Source: Rickettsiales bacterium
GTDB taxonomy: Bacteria; Pseudomonadota; Alphaproteobacteria; Rickettsiales; Anaplasmataceae
Assembly (NCBI GenBank): GCA_031266615.1
Contig: JAISAR010000116.1
Location: 1-16,006 of the forward strand
Length of the DNA: 16,006 nt
Direction of reading: 5' to 3'
Within the stretch, counting starts at the first letter, position 1; each line of letters starts with the position of its first letter. Below, piece after piece: positions 6,571 to 16,006 of this stretch. The position numbers and the translations under genes are program-made. The notes under the pieces were generated by a model. The model was not told the DNA's origin and searched no databases. It saw nothing but the letters and a program-made list of their open reading frames with translations.

Positions 6571-6843
6571 ATGATAGAGCACATAAATGAGGTAAATAGT
6601 ATAAGCTTTGGTAAGATGTATGAGCCTTTATTTCCCCCTAGAGAAAAAGGAACAGGAACACGGATAGATTGGGAATCAGCATTTCTTCAACAAGAAATAT
6701 TATTAAAGAGTGTGAAGAATAATGCAATATTACCAGAGATCAGTCATTCCCCTTCAAAAGGAACCCAACTAGGAGAAGTAGGAACAATGTTAGATGATAT
6801 AGAAAACGACAAACATATAAGGAAGAAAAGACAACGCAGCTAA
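6571..6843 (+). CDS. Hypothetical protein, 90 aa, with basic C-terminal tail
   Basis: No family is recognised. The product is soluble, with no signal peptide or membrane segment. The middle is mixed polar (FPPREKGTGTRIDWESAFLQQEILLKSV in two pieces about 21-48, likely partly helical), then a Ser/Pro/Gly stretch, and the last ten residues are strongly basic, ending RKKRQRS. The ATG is preceded by only a weak GGTG. It stands alone between rnpA and the 3' end of the 5S rRNA gene, which points towards it from the other strand. The promoter-like sequence upstream and the lack of decay support a real gene, but proof would need homologues. Confidence 0.55.
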   Translation: MIEHINEVNSISFGKMYEPLFPPREKGTGTRIDWESAFLQQEILLKSVKNNAILPEISHSPSKGTQLGEVGTMLDDIENDKHIRKKRQRS

Positions 6844-6928
6844 AGTAAAGATTAAAAAAAACAATAGCAAAATAAGAGAATTAAAATAAAAGTACGCTCA
6901 TCACTTAATTGATAAAGAAATTTTTATA

Positions 6929-7038
6929 AACTTGGCAGCGACCTACTCTCCCTTTTCAAGTACCATCAGCGCTAAAAAGTTTCACTTCCGAGTTCGAGAT
7001 GGGATCGGGTGTTTCATTTTTGCTATAGCCACCAAGTT
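6929..7038 (-). rRNA. rrf: 5S ribosomal RNA
   Basis: Read on the minus strand, the segment starts CTTGGTGGCTATAGC and ends GCTGCCAAG, which pair as the terminal helix of 5S rRNA. Between them are the universal blocks ACCCGATCCCATC, CGAACTCGGAAGTGAAAC and GGGAGAGTAGG. The length of about 110 is slightly short but normal for the group. It follows the 23S gene by about 60 bases on the same strand. End positions may be off by a few bases. Confidence 0.95.
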
Positions 7039-7099
7039 AATAAAAATCTCTAATTCAATAAATTCAATTTAATATTTAACACTGCATATGCACATATAG

Positions 7100-9897
<2,798 letters not shown>

Positions 9898-10006
9898 GAC
9901 TATATGCAGAATATGCAGAGTTAAATATTATTGAAATTGAATTGAGATTAAATTAATCTCTACCATAAAACTTGTCAAACATCTAAAAATCAAATTAACT
10001 TCTTAC

Positions 10007-10035
10007 ATGTTAGAAACTAATAAGCAATATGTCAA
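10007..10035 (-). promoter_or_regulatory. Promoter of the 23S-5S rRNA unit
   Basis: On the minus strand a perfect TTGACA (10035-10030) and TAACAT (10012-10007) are 17 bases apart, about 110 bases upstream of the mature 23S 5' end. A second TTGACA (9978-9973) lies closer to the gene but has a poorer -10 (TAATTT). An own promoter is required because 16S is not upstream. Confidence 0.6.
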
Positions 10036-10085
10036 CGCTTTTTTACACAAAATATTTACTTACATTAGCAACAATAATAATATAC

Positions 10086-10115
10086 TTGTAATTCTAAGTA
10101 GGTAAAATTTATAAT
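10086..10115 (+). promoter_or_regulatory. Candidate promoter for the methyltransferase gene
   Basis: A perfect -10 TATAAT (10110-10115) lies 18 bases after TTGTAA (10086-10091, four of six). It is divergent from the 23S promoter. The 344-base gap 9898-10241 otherwise holds the rRNA leader and the small frame at 10158-10238. Confidence 0.45.
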
Positions 10116-10157
10116 TTAAGTGAGTGTTAAAGCAGAATTATATACAATTAAAGATCA

Positions 10158-10238
10158 ATGAAAAAAATATTCCATAATATAAAATGCTTTAAAAATCAGG
10201 TCTACTCAAGAATGATAGTAAGCACCAAGGGTATCTAA
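10158..10238 (+). CDS. Possible 26-codon leader ORF before the methyltransferase gene
   Basis: ATG 10158 opens a frame encoding a Lys-rich 26-residue peptide (starting MKKIFHNIKCFKNQ) that ends at TAA 10236-10238, three bases before the ATG of the next gene. No clear ribosome site precedes it. It may be a coupled leader peptide or a chance frame in A+T-rich DNA. Confidence 0.2.
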   Translation: MKKIFHNIKCFKNQVYSRMIVSTKGI

Positions 10239-10241
10239 AGT

Positions 10242-11315
<1,074 letters not shown>

Positions 11316-11369
11316 AGATCACTATTGCTAAAAGCAGTATCTATATACAATGAAATAAAAGAGGAATTT

Positions 11370-13154
11370 ATGAGTAGTATCACTATTAATCACGAAAAAA
11401 ACGGTAAATTAACCAATTTTGGAAAAGCAGTTCTATCGGATAGGTATCTGATAGAAAATGAAAGTTATCAAGATCTTTTCATACGCATTGCCAGCTATTA
11501 TTCTGACAATAAAGAGCATGCGCAGCGTCTTTACGACTATATGAGCAACTTGTGGTTCATGCCTTCAACACCAATACTCAGCAATGGTGGTACCAAAAGA
11601 GGGTTGCCCATCTCTTGTTTTCTCAATGAAACTGAAGATAGCTTGCAGGGAATAGTTGATTTATGGAACGAAAATGTTTGGCTTGCTGCACGCGGAGGAG
11701 GCATAGGTAGTTATTGGGGAAATCTACGTTCAATCGGTGAAAGTGTAAAGGGCAGCGGTAAAACATCTGGAATTGTGCCATTTATTGTGGTGCAAAATGC
11801 TCTAACGCTTGCAATCAGTCAAGGGTCCTTAAGAAGAGGAAGTTCAGCAGTTTACCTTCCTGTATCCCACCCAGAGATAGAAGAGTTTCTCGATATACGC
11901 AAGCCAACGGGAGGTGATCCAAATCGTAAGGCATTAAATATACATCATGCCGTGATAGTAAATGATAAATTCATGCAAGCTGTTGAGAATGATCGAGAAT
12001 GGGATTTGGTTAGTCCTCATAATAACAAAGTTATCTCAACCGTCAAAGCACGTGATATATGGATCAAAATATTAACAGCAAGAATTGAAACTGGAGAACC
12101 TTACATTATTTTTCTTGATGCAACGAATAATAATAAGCCAGAGTCTTACAAAAAACTTAATCTAGACATAAAAATGTCAAATCTGTGCAGTGAAATCACT
12201 TTAACTACAGGTTACGATCATCTAAACAAATCGCGCACTGCTGTGTGTTGTCTATCATCAGTGAATCTTGAATACTACGAAGAATGGAAAGACAATGAAC
12301 TCTTCATAGAAGATATAATGCGTTTTCTTGACAATGTATTAGAGGATTTCATAAATAAAGCACCAAACGAAATACAGCGAGCAAAATATTCTGCAGCAAG
12401 AGAGCGTAGTATTGGTCTTGGTGTTATGGGCTTTCACTCATTTTTACAAAGTAAAATGGTTCCTTTTGAATCAGTAACAGCACAACAGTGGAATAAAAAA
12501 ATATTCAAGTATTTACGTGAGCAGGCAGATATGGTTTCTAAAAAATTAGCAGAAGAAAAGGGAGCATGTCTTGATGCTAAAGAAATCAATCTAATGGAAA
12601 GATTTACACATAAGCTTGCTATTGCTCCAACTGCCTCAATTTCTATTATTGCAGGCAACACCTCTCCCGGAATAGAACCATATGCAGCAAACGTATTCAC
12701 ACAAAAGACACTAACAGGTTCATTTGTAGTGCGAAACAAATTCTTGCAAAAGCTATTGGCAGAAAAAAATCAAGACAATGATAAAATATGGTCCTCAATT
12801 TCAACAAATGAAGGTTCTGTGCAGCACTTAGATTTCCTTAGCGAACATGAAAAATTGACATTTAAAACAGCGTATGAGCTTGATCAAAGATGGATTATAG
12901 AACACGCAAGCGATAGAACACCTTACATTTGCCAATCTCAATCAGTAAACTTGTTTCTACCTGCTAACGTACATAAACGTTACTTGCACAAAATACACGC
13001 GCTTGCTTGGAAAAAAGGCCTGAAAAGTTTATATTACTGTAGATCACAGTCAATGCAGAGAGCCGACAAGGTTTCGCACGACATATTAAAAAAAAGTGAA
13101 ATATTGCAGCAAAAAACAGACATCAATTATGATGAGTGTTTGTCATGTCAGTAA
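11370..13154 (+). CDS. nrdA: Ribonucleoside-diphosphate reductase alpha subunit, class I, lacking the ATP cone
   Basis: Large subunit of class I ribonucleotide reductase, making dNDPs for DNA synthesis with an NrdB radical subunit encoded elsewhere. ATG 11370 follows AGAGGA (11360-11365); a TTG at 11325 would add 15 residues without a ribosome site. The protein has 594 residues against about 760 in E. coli NrdA. The missing part is chiefly the N-terminal ATP cone, which senses dATP: the barrel region begins almost at once. Catalytic residues are intact: the redox pair Cys83 (ISCFLN) and Cys293 (VCCLSS), NLCSE with Cys273 and Glu275, the radical-transfer tyrosines Tyr555-Tyr556 (SLYYCR), and the mobile C-terminal pair Cys590 and Cys593 in ECLSCQ. 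PTASISIIAGNTSPGIEPY is also typical. The gene abuts ruvX. Confidence 0.95.
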   Translation: MSSITINHEKNGKLTNFGKAVLSDRYLIENESYQDLFIRIASYYSDNKEHAQRLYDYMSNLWFMPSTPILSNGGTKRGLPISCFLNETEDSLQGIVDLWNENVWLAARGGGIGSYWGNLRSIGESVKGSGKTSGIVPFIVVQNALTLAISQGSLRRGSSAVYLPVSHPEIEEFLDIRKPTGGDPNRKALNIHHAVIVNDKFMQAVENDREWDLVSPHNNKVISTVKARDIWIKILTARIETGEPYIIFLDATNNNKPESYKKLNLDIKMSNLCSEITLTTGYDHLNKSRTAVCCLSSVNLEYYEEWKDNELFIEDIMRFLDNVLEDFINKAPNEIQRAKYSAARERSIGLGVMGFHSFLQSKMVPFESVTAQQWNKKIFKYLREQADMVSKKLAEEKGACLDAKEINLMERFTHKLAIAPTASISIIAGNTSPGIEPYAANVFTQKTLTGSFVVRNKFLQKLLAEKNQDNDKIWSSISTNEGSVQHLDFLSEHEKLTFKTAYELDQRWIIEHASDRTPYICQSQSVNLFLPANVHKRYLHKIHALAWKKGLKSLYYCRSQSMQRADKVSHDILKKSEILQQKTDINYDECLSCQ

Positions 13155-13622
13155 ATGCTACATAGAGATCCTTATGAATTCCTAAAGTCTATTCCAAAAA
13201 ACAAGTGCATAATGTGTCTTGACATGGGAGAAAAGCGAATAGGTATAGCATTCAGTGATAAAACGCAGCTCATAGCCACAGCTCACAGTGTGTACCACAG
13301 AAAAAACATAAGTAAAGATTTAGGTTATTTAAACAGGATGTTCAAAGAAAATGAAGCCGGGTCAATAGTAATAGGACTACCACTGGAGATAGAGAAGCAA
13401 AAAAGTGAATGGTGTGAAACTATAATCCAATTCGCAAACAAAATGATAAAAAAATGTAAGGCAAGTATATATTTACAAGATGAAAGCTTGTCAACGTCTA
13501 TTGCGGCCCATACACTAAAGATTACCGGAGTATCAATCACAAAATCGAAAAAAATAGATGACAAAATTGCTGCATGTATTATCTTACAGCGAGCGTTAGA
13601 CAAGATAAATACAATTAAATAG
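13155..13622 (+). CDS. ruvX: Putative pre-16S rRNA nuclease / RuvX (YqgF) family
   Basis: RNase H-fold nuclease of the YqgF family, thought to mature the 5' end of 16S rRNA and proposed earlier as a Holliday junction resolvase. Visible motifs are LDMGEKRIGIAFSD (22-35) with catalytic Asp23, IGLPLE (73-78), QDESLST (108-114) with Glu110, and DDKIAACIILQ (135-145) with Asp136. The 155-residue length is normal. The ATG follows the nrdA stop directly (TAAATG, 13152-13157) and has no ribosome site of its own, so translation is probably coupled to nrdA. The N-terminus is some 15 residues longer before the first motif than in many homologues. Confidence 0.93.
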   Translation: MLHRDPYEFLKSIPKNKCIMCLDMGEKRIGIAFSDKTQLIATAHSVYHRKNISKDLGYLNRMFKENEAGSIVIGLPLEIEKQKSEWCETIIQFANKMIKKCKASIYLQDESLSTSIAAHTLKITGVSITKSKKIDDKIAACIILQRALDKINTIK

Positions 13623-13700
13623 TTTCTTTTCAGCACATAACTGTATGAACTTATATCATAAAAGTGAAGATATGAGGAGTTTTATTCAAAAACAATTTGC

Positions 13701-13729
13701 TTGATAAAATTGGTATTTAGTGTTATACT
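13701..13729 (+). promoter_or_regulatory. Strong promoter for the Ulp1-like protease gene
   Basis: TTGATA (13701-13706, five of six as the consensus TTGACA) and TATACT (13724-13729, five of six) are 17 bases apart, and TG at 13721-13722 adds an extended -10. Transcription would begin near 13736, leaving a very short leader (about 13-19 bases) before the GTG 13749 or ATG 13755 start. It shows the gene is transcribed apart from nrdA-ruvX. Confidence 0.65.
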
Positions 13730-13748
13730 AGATTAATTATGGTTTGTA

Positions 13749-15383
13749 GTGAGTATGACTCCTAAAGAGCAAGAATTACAATCTATTTTTCGTACAAAAC
13801 CTGACGCTCGTGAAATCAAAGCAATTGGAGAGTTGTTCGCGGGAACAGCAAATCAAAAAGGTTACTACGAAGGTATAGGGATATTCTCTTCGTTATTTGA
13901 TTTACATAATGATGGAAACAATGAAAATAAACCTATAATTAAGATTCAAGACATTAATCAAGGCATTGGCCAAGACACAACCTTCACTAAAGATTTACGA
14001 GAAATATCTCAATCGATAGATCAAAACAAGAGAGATGTAATCTACATTAGAAGACGTCCTGTAGAACTCAGGCAACGTGAAAATCACTGGGTTGTTTTCT
14101 ACTTCTTTGCAGATAAAAATGGAAAAAAGAACTTATTGTTCATAGACACTCAAAATACAAATATAGGTCAACAAAGCAAATTTCAAAAAGATATCGAATC
14201 TTTCAAGACAGAACAAAATTTTAATGTGTGTGTTTTGGATATTTCAATTCAAAAAGATAACAATTCATGTGGTCTTATAGCATCTGAAATAACAAGAGTG
14301 CTGTATAATAATCATGAATCAGTAAAAGAAAATTTATCTAAGTGCCCAACACAAGATGGAGGAAAAGTTGAACTTAGCAGTCTGCTATCAGGCAATGAAT
14401 TCACAAAGCTGATTGATTCTTATGCAAAAGAAGGCTTTGTTGACTATAGTGAAAAAGATGAAAAATTCCATGCTGCTGATATTAGAGTAGCACACTTCGC
14501 AACGGCACTAGCTATCGGCAAGAGTAACGTAAATCGTAAGTTATCTAATCAACCTATCTCTCTAAACAACGAACGTGTAGAAAAATCAGTTAAAGACATT
14601 AGATCAGCTTTTATTGGCAATCCAAATAGTACCAAATTGTTCAAGAAAGTAGTATTAAAAGATGAAACAACCTCAAAAGCCAACCCTGATCCTGGGTATA
14701 GTAGTAGCAGCGAGCCAAGTTCTCCGCAACCAAAACGAAATCACTCATTAGAAACCCCTCAGACTTCTAGTGGTCGAAATGTGAATCTAGAAAGTAAAAT
14801 TAAAAAACAGGATCAAACGATCAAAGAATTAAAAGAAGCTCTTGAACATTTCATTAATATTGCAAACGAGAATGAAGAGAAGCTTAATAATAAAGCACAA
14901 CAACTGAGTGAATCAGAGGAAAATGTTAAACAGCTTACACAAAATTCTGATGCCCTACAAAAAGAAATTGAAAATTACAAACAAATTGTAGATAATTTTA
15001 ACGCTCAACTCACAACGAAAGATCAAGAGCTAAACGATGCAAAACAGAAGCTGAATGAAGTAACTCAACTTACTGAAGGAAATGCCCGACTTCGAACTCA
15101 AAATCAAGATTTGAATAACAAAAAATTTTCAGAAGCAAGTGCTCAGGATAGAAAACAGAGTAACTATGCTTCTGTTGCTTTTATGGTAGCTGGAACACTT
15201 GCTGTTGTTGCAAGTCTAACAATGCCTTATTTGACGGTATTCATTACACTTGCTATAGCTGCATCGATTTTTTTTGCAGTAGGATGTTACAGTTTATATA
15301 AAGCAAATACAACGCTTAGCAATGCTGAAGTCAATCAACTTACAAATAGTACTAATGTTGCTCAACAGTCTCCAGAGTTTTAG
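13749..15383 (+). CDS. Ulp1/C48-like (CE clan) cysteine protease with coiled coil and C-terminal membrane segments; candidate host-directed effector
   Basis: The N-terminal half is a CE-clan protease domain (about 90-185). Catalytic residues are His113 in ENHWVVFYF, Asp133 in LLFIDTQN, Gln168 in ISIQKD, and Cys174 in NNSCGL, all in the order of Ulp1, SENP and bacterial CE-clan deubiquitinases. Such enzymes cleave ubiquitin, SUMO or NEDD8 from eukaryotic proteins; bacteria lack these targets, so a host role is inferred. Then follow a segment of unknown fold (200-300), a Ser/Pro-rich linker (about 313-345), a long coiled coil (about 346-460), two hydrophobic helices (about 474-491 and 494-516) and a polar tail (517-544). 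There is no N-terminal signal peptide, so type IV secretion is a guess. The start may be GTG 13749 or ATG 13755; both have poor ribosome sites. The gene has its own promoter and no partner gene resembling cidA. Its TAG stop touches transposon DNA. Confidence 0.85.
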   Translation: MSMTPKEQELQSIFRTKPDAREIKAIGELFAGTANQKGYYEGIGIFSSLFDLHNDGNNENKPIIKIQDINQGIGQDTTFTKDLREISQSIDQNKRDVIYIRRRPVELRQRENHWVVFYFFADKNGKKNLLFIDTQNTNIGQQSKFQKDIESFKTEQNFNVCVLDISIQKDNNSCGLIASEITRVLYNNHESVKENLSKCPTQDGGKVELSSLLSGNEFTKLIDSYAKEGFVDYSEKDEKFHAADIRVAHFATALAIGKSNVNRKLSNQPISLNNERVEKSVKDIRSAFIGNPNSTKLFKKVVLKDETTSKANPDPGYSSSSEPSSPQPKRNHSLETPQTSSGRNVNLESKIKKQDQTIKELKEALEHFINIANENEEKLNNKAQQLSESEENVKQLTQNSDALQKEIENYKQIVDNFNAQLTTKDQELNDAKQKLNEVTQLTEGNARLRTQNQDLNNKKFSEASAQDRKQSNYASVAFMVAGTLAVVASLTMPYLTVFITLAIAASIFFAVGCYSLYKANTTLSNAEVNQLTNSTNVAQQSPEF

Positions 15384-15580
15384 AGGTTGTCTACAAACTT
15401 TAAAGAAAATTCCTCTTTATCATAACCCTAGTCATAGCCAGATGCATGAAATTTTCAGCAGATGTTGTAACACCAAATCCCAATGGTGAATTAAAAAGCT
15501 CCCCTACGATTAGAGGTTTAGCGAATCTATTATGTATCTTGTTCGACTCCCCGATAACGAAAGTTGGTGTAATCTTTATG
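15383..15580 (-). pseudogene. Decayed IS-type transposase, C-terminal fragment
   Basis: Read on the minus strand the segment ends TTSAENFMHLAMTRVMIKR, a C-terminus resembling those of IS5/IS4-type DDE transposases, where an AENF(M/L) helix followed by a basic end is common. Upstream, GELFNSP and nearby residues look like a damaged remnant of the preceding domain. No start, DDE residues or full domain are present; the open frame continues upstream only into an unrelated dispersed repeat. Beyond the stop, GAGGTTGTCTACAAACTTT reaches 15383 and may be the terminal repeat of the element, which coincides with the protease gene's stop. Family assignment is tentative. Confidence 0.5.
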
Positions 15581-15626
15581 TTTAAGAAATTTACTAAATG
15601 AAAAAAAGGCAAAAGAAACCCCGTGG
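15578..15626 (-). repeat. Dispersed repeat copy (related to the repeat upstream of fumC)
   Basis: On the minus strand this reads CGGGGTTTCTTTTGCC, a T-run, then TTTAGTAAATTTCTTAAACAT, closely resembling 106-160 and 239-295 on the plus strand (CGGGGTTTTATTG or CAGGGCTTCTTTTGC, T-rich, then TTTGGTAAATTTCTTAAATAT). Three copies in 16 kb, two in tandem and one inverted far away, indicate a dispersed repeat family. Confidence 0.55.
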
Positions 15627-15661
15627 GCAGCTTACTTCAAAATATATTGGTAGCTAAGCGG

Positions 15662-16006
15662 TTAACTCGTGACTTCTTCTTTGAGTTGTGCAATTTTAGC
15701 TCTAGGAAGACCAGTAGATTCAGCTATCAAGTCAACAGATACTCCAGCTTTAAGTAGGTTTTGAGCCACAGCTATTTTAGCCTGTTGTTCGCCTTCCGTT
15801 CTGCCTTTTTCATGTCCGATTTGTATGCCTTCTTGTCTGCCGATTTTTATACCTTTCTCTCTAGCATCATCAAGCTTTTGAGCGAGAACAGCCTTCTCAT
15901 CACGAATACGCTTTATCTCTTGTTCATAGGCAATGAACTCCTTTTCTGACCAGTTAAATCTATTTAGCTCCTCATATGCTTTTTTGATTATTACATCACT
16001 TCCTAT
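15662..16006 (-). CDS. Rpn-family recombination-promoting nuclease / putative transposase, 3' part (continues beyond the window)
   Basis: An uninterrupted frame of 114 codons runs from the window edge to TAA (15664-15662). The order is ELNRFNWSEKEFIAYEQE, a helical charged stretch, then six glycines at exact four-residue spacing flanked by charged or Ile residues (from EKGIKIG to RTEGE), and finally a small domain LLKAGVSVDLIAESTGLP with KIAQLKEEV. This tail is characteristic of Rpn/PD-(D/E)XK 'family transposase' proteins abundant in Wolbachia and Rickettsia. The catalytic PD-(D/E)XK domain would lie upstream, outside the window, so completeness cannot be judged. These proteins promote RecA-independent recombination in E. 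coli; whether this copy moves DNA is unknown. Confidence 0.85.
   Translation of the reverse strand: MGSDVIIKKAYEELNRFNWSEKEFIAYEQEIKRIRDEKAVLAQKLDDAREKGIKIGRQEGIQIGHEKGRTEGEQQAKIAVAQNLLKAGVSVDLIAESTGLPRAKIAQLKEEVTS

Noticed and set aside
6844..6928. Possible terminator hairpin (ATCA/TGAT) beyond the 5S gene on the minus strand.
   Set aside because: The stem has only four A+T-rich pairs and no clean T-run follows.
13739..13765. Eight-codon frame from ATG 13739 overlapping the protease start.
   Set aside because: No ribosome site and too short to be distinguished from chance.
13623..15383. That the Ulp1-like gene is the second gene of a cidA-cidB type toxin-antidote operon.
   Set aside because: The gene before it is ruvX, a strong promoter lies between them, and no second effector frame is present.
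15400..15612. Treating the 70-codon minus-strand frame from 15612 as an intact small gene.
   Set aside because: Its first 15 or so codons come from the dispersed repeat and its end resembles a transposase C-terminus, so it is better read as a remnant.
15761..15949. A 62-codon plus-strand frame rich in Phe and Leu.
   Set aside because: It is the complement of the Rpn-type protein tail, whose minus-strand frame is uninterrupted and has family features.

Overview
The window is almost certainly chromosomal DNA of Wolbachia (Alphaproteobacteria, Rickettsiales, Anaplasmataceae). The evidence is its strong A+T bias, a 23S-5S rRNA pair with no 16S gene beside it, a truncated NrdA-type ribonucleotide reductase without an ATP cone, an ATP synthase beta-epsilon pair detached from the other subunits, and accessory DNA typical of this genus (a Ulp1-like protease with a membrane tail, transposase debris, an Rpn-type nuclease/transposase).

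Layout. Positions 1-429 hold an imperfect tandem repeat, a candidate promoter and a tiny leader reading frame, then fumC (fumarase, + strand). fumC converges with a small exported protein gene and shares a palindromic TTATAA with it, in which both stops lie. A minus-strand metabolic block runs from 5883 down to 1816: pstC-like phosphate permease, atpD, atpC, a TalC-type transaldolase and the small exported protein. On the + strand follow rpmH and rnpA, which overlap, and a 90-residue orphan with a basic tail. The 5S and 23S rRNA genes are on the - strand (about 6929-9897), with a well-formed promoter upstream of 23S at about 10007-10035. Next, on the + strand, come a TPR-methyltransferase, nrdA and ruvX (stop and start abutting). 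The last quarter is accessory: a Ulp1/CE-clan cysteine protease gene with its own strong promoter, a decayed transposase fragment starting exactly at that gene's stop codon, a dispersed repeat copy, and the 3' part of an Rpn-family nuclease/transposase gene that runs off the window.

Two points deserve most attention. (1) rnpA, encoding the essential protein subunit of RNase P, is not open in one frame. Its start and its body lie in different frames joined at an A9 tract containing A_AAA_AAG, the E. coli dnaX slippery heptamer; a -1 shift there restores a full 120-residue protein. (2) The 544-residue protein at 13749-15383 combines a complete CE-clan catalytic set (His113, Asp133, Gln168, Cys174) with a Ser/Pro linker, a long coiled coil and a C-terminal two-helix membrane segment. 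It looks like a stand-alone host-directed deubiquitinase or deSUMOylase effector, separate from any cidA-cidB style pair.

The housekeeping genes cover the TCA cycle (fumC), ATP synthesis (atpD, atpC), sugar phosphate interconversion (tal), phosphate uptake, dNTP supply (nrdA), RNA processing and ribosome building. No tRNA gene or CRISPR array was seen.
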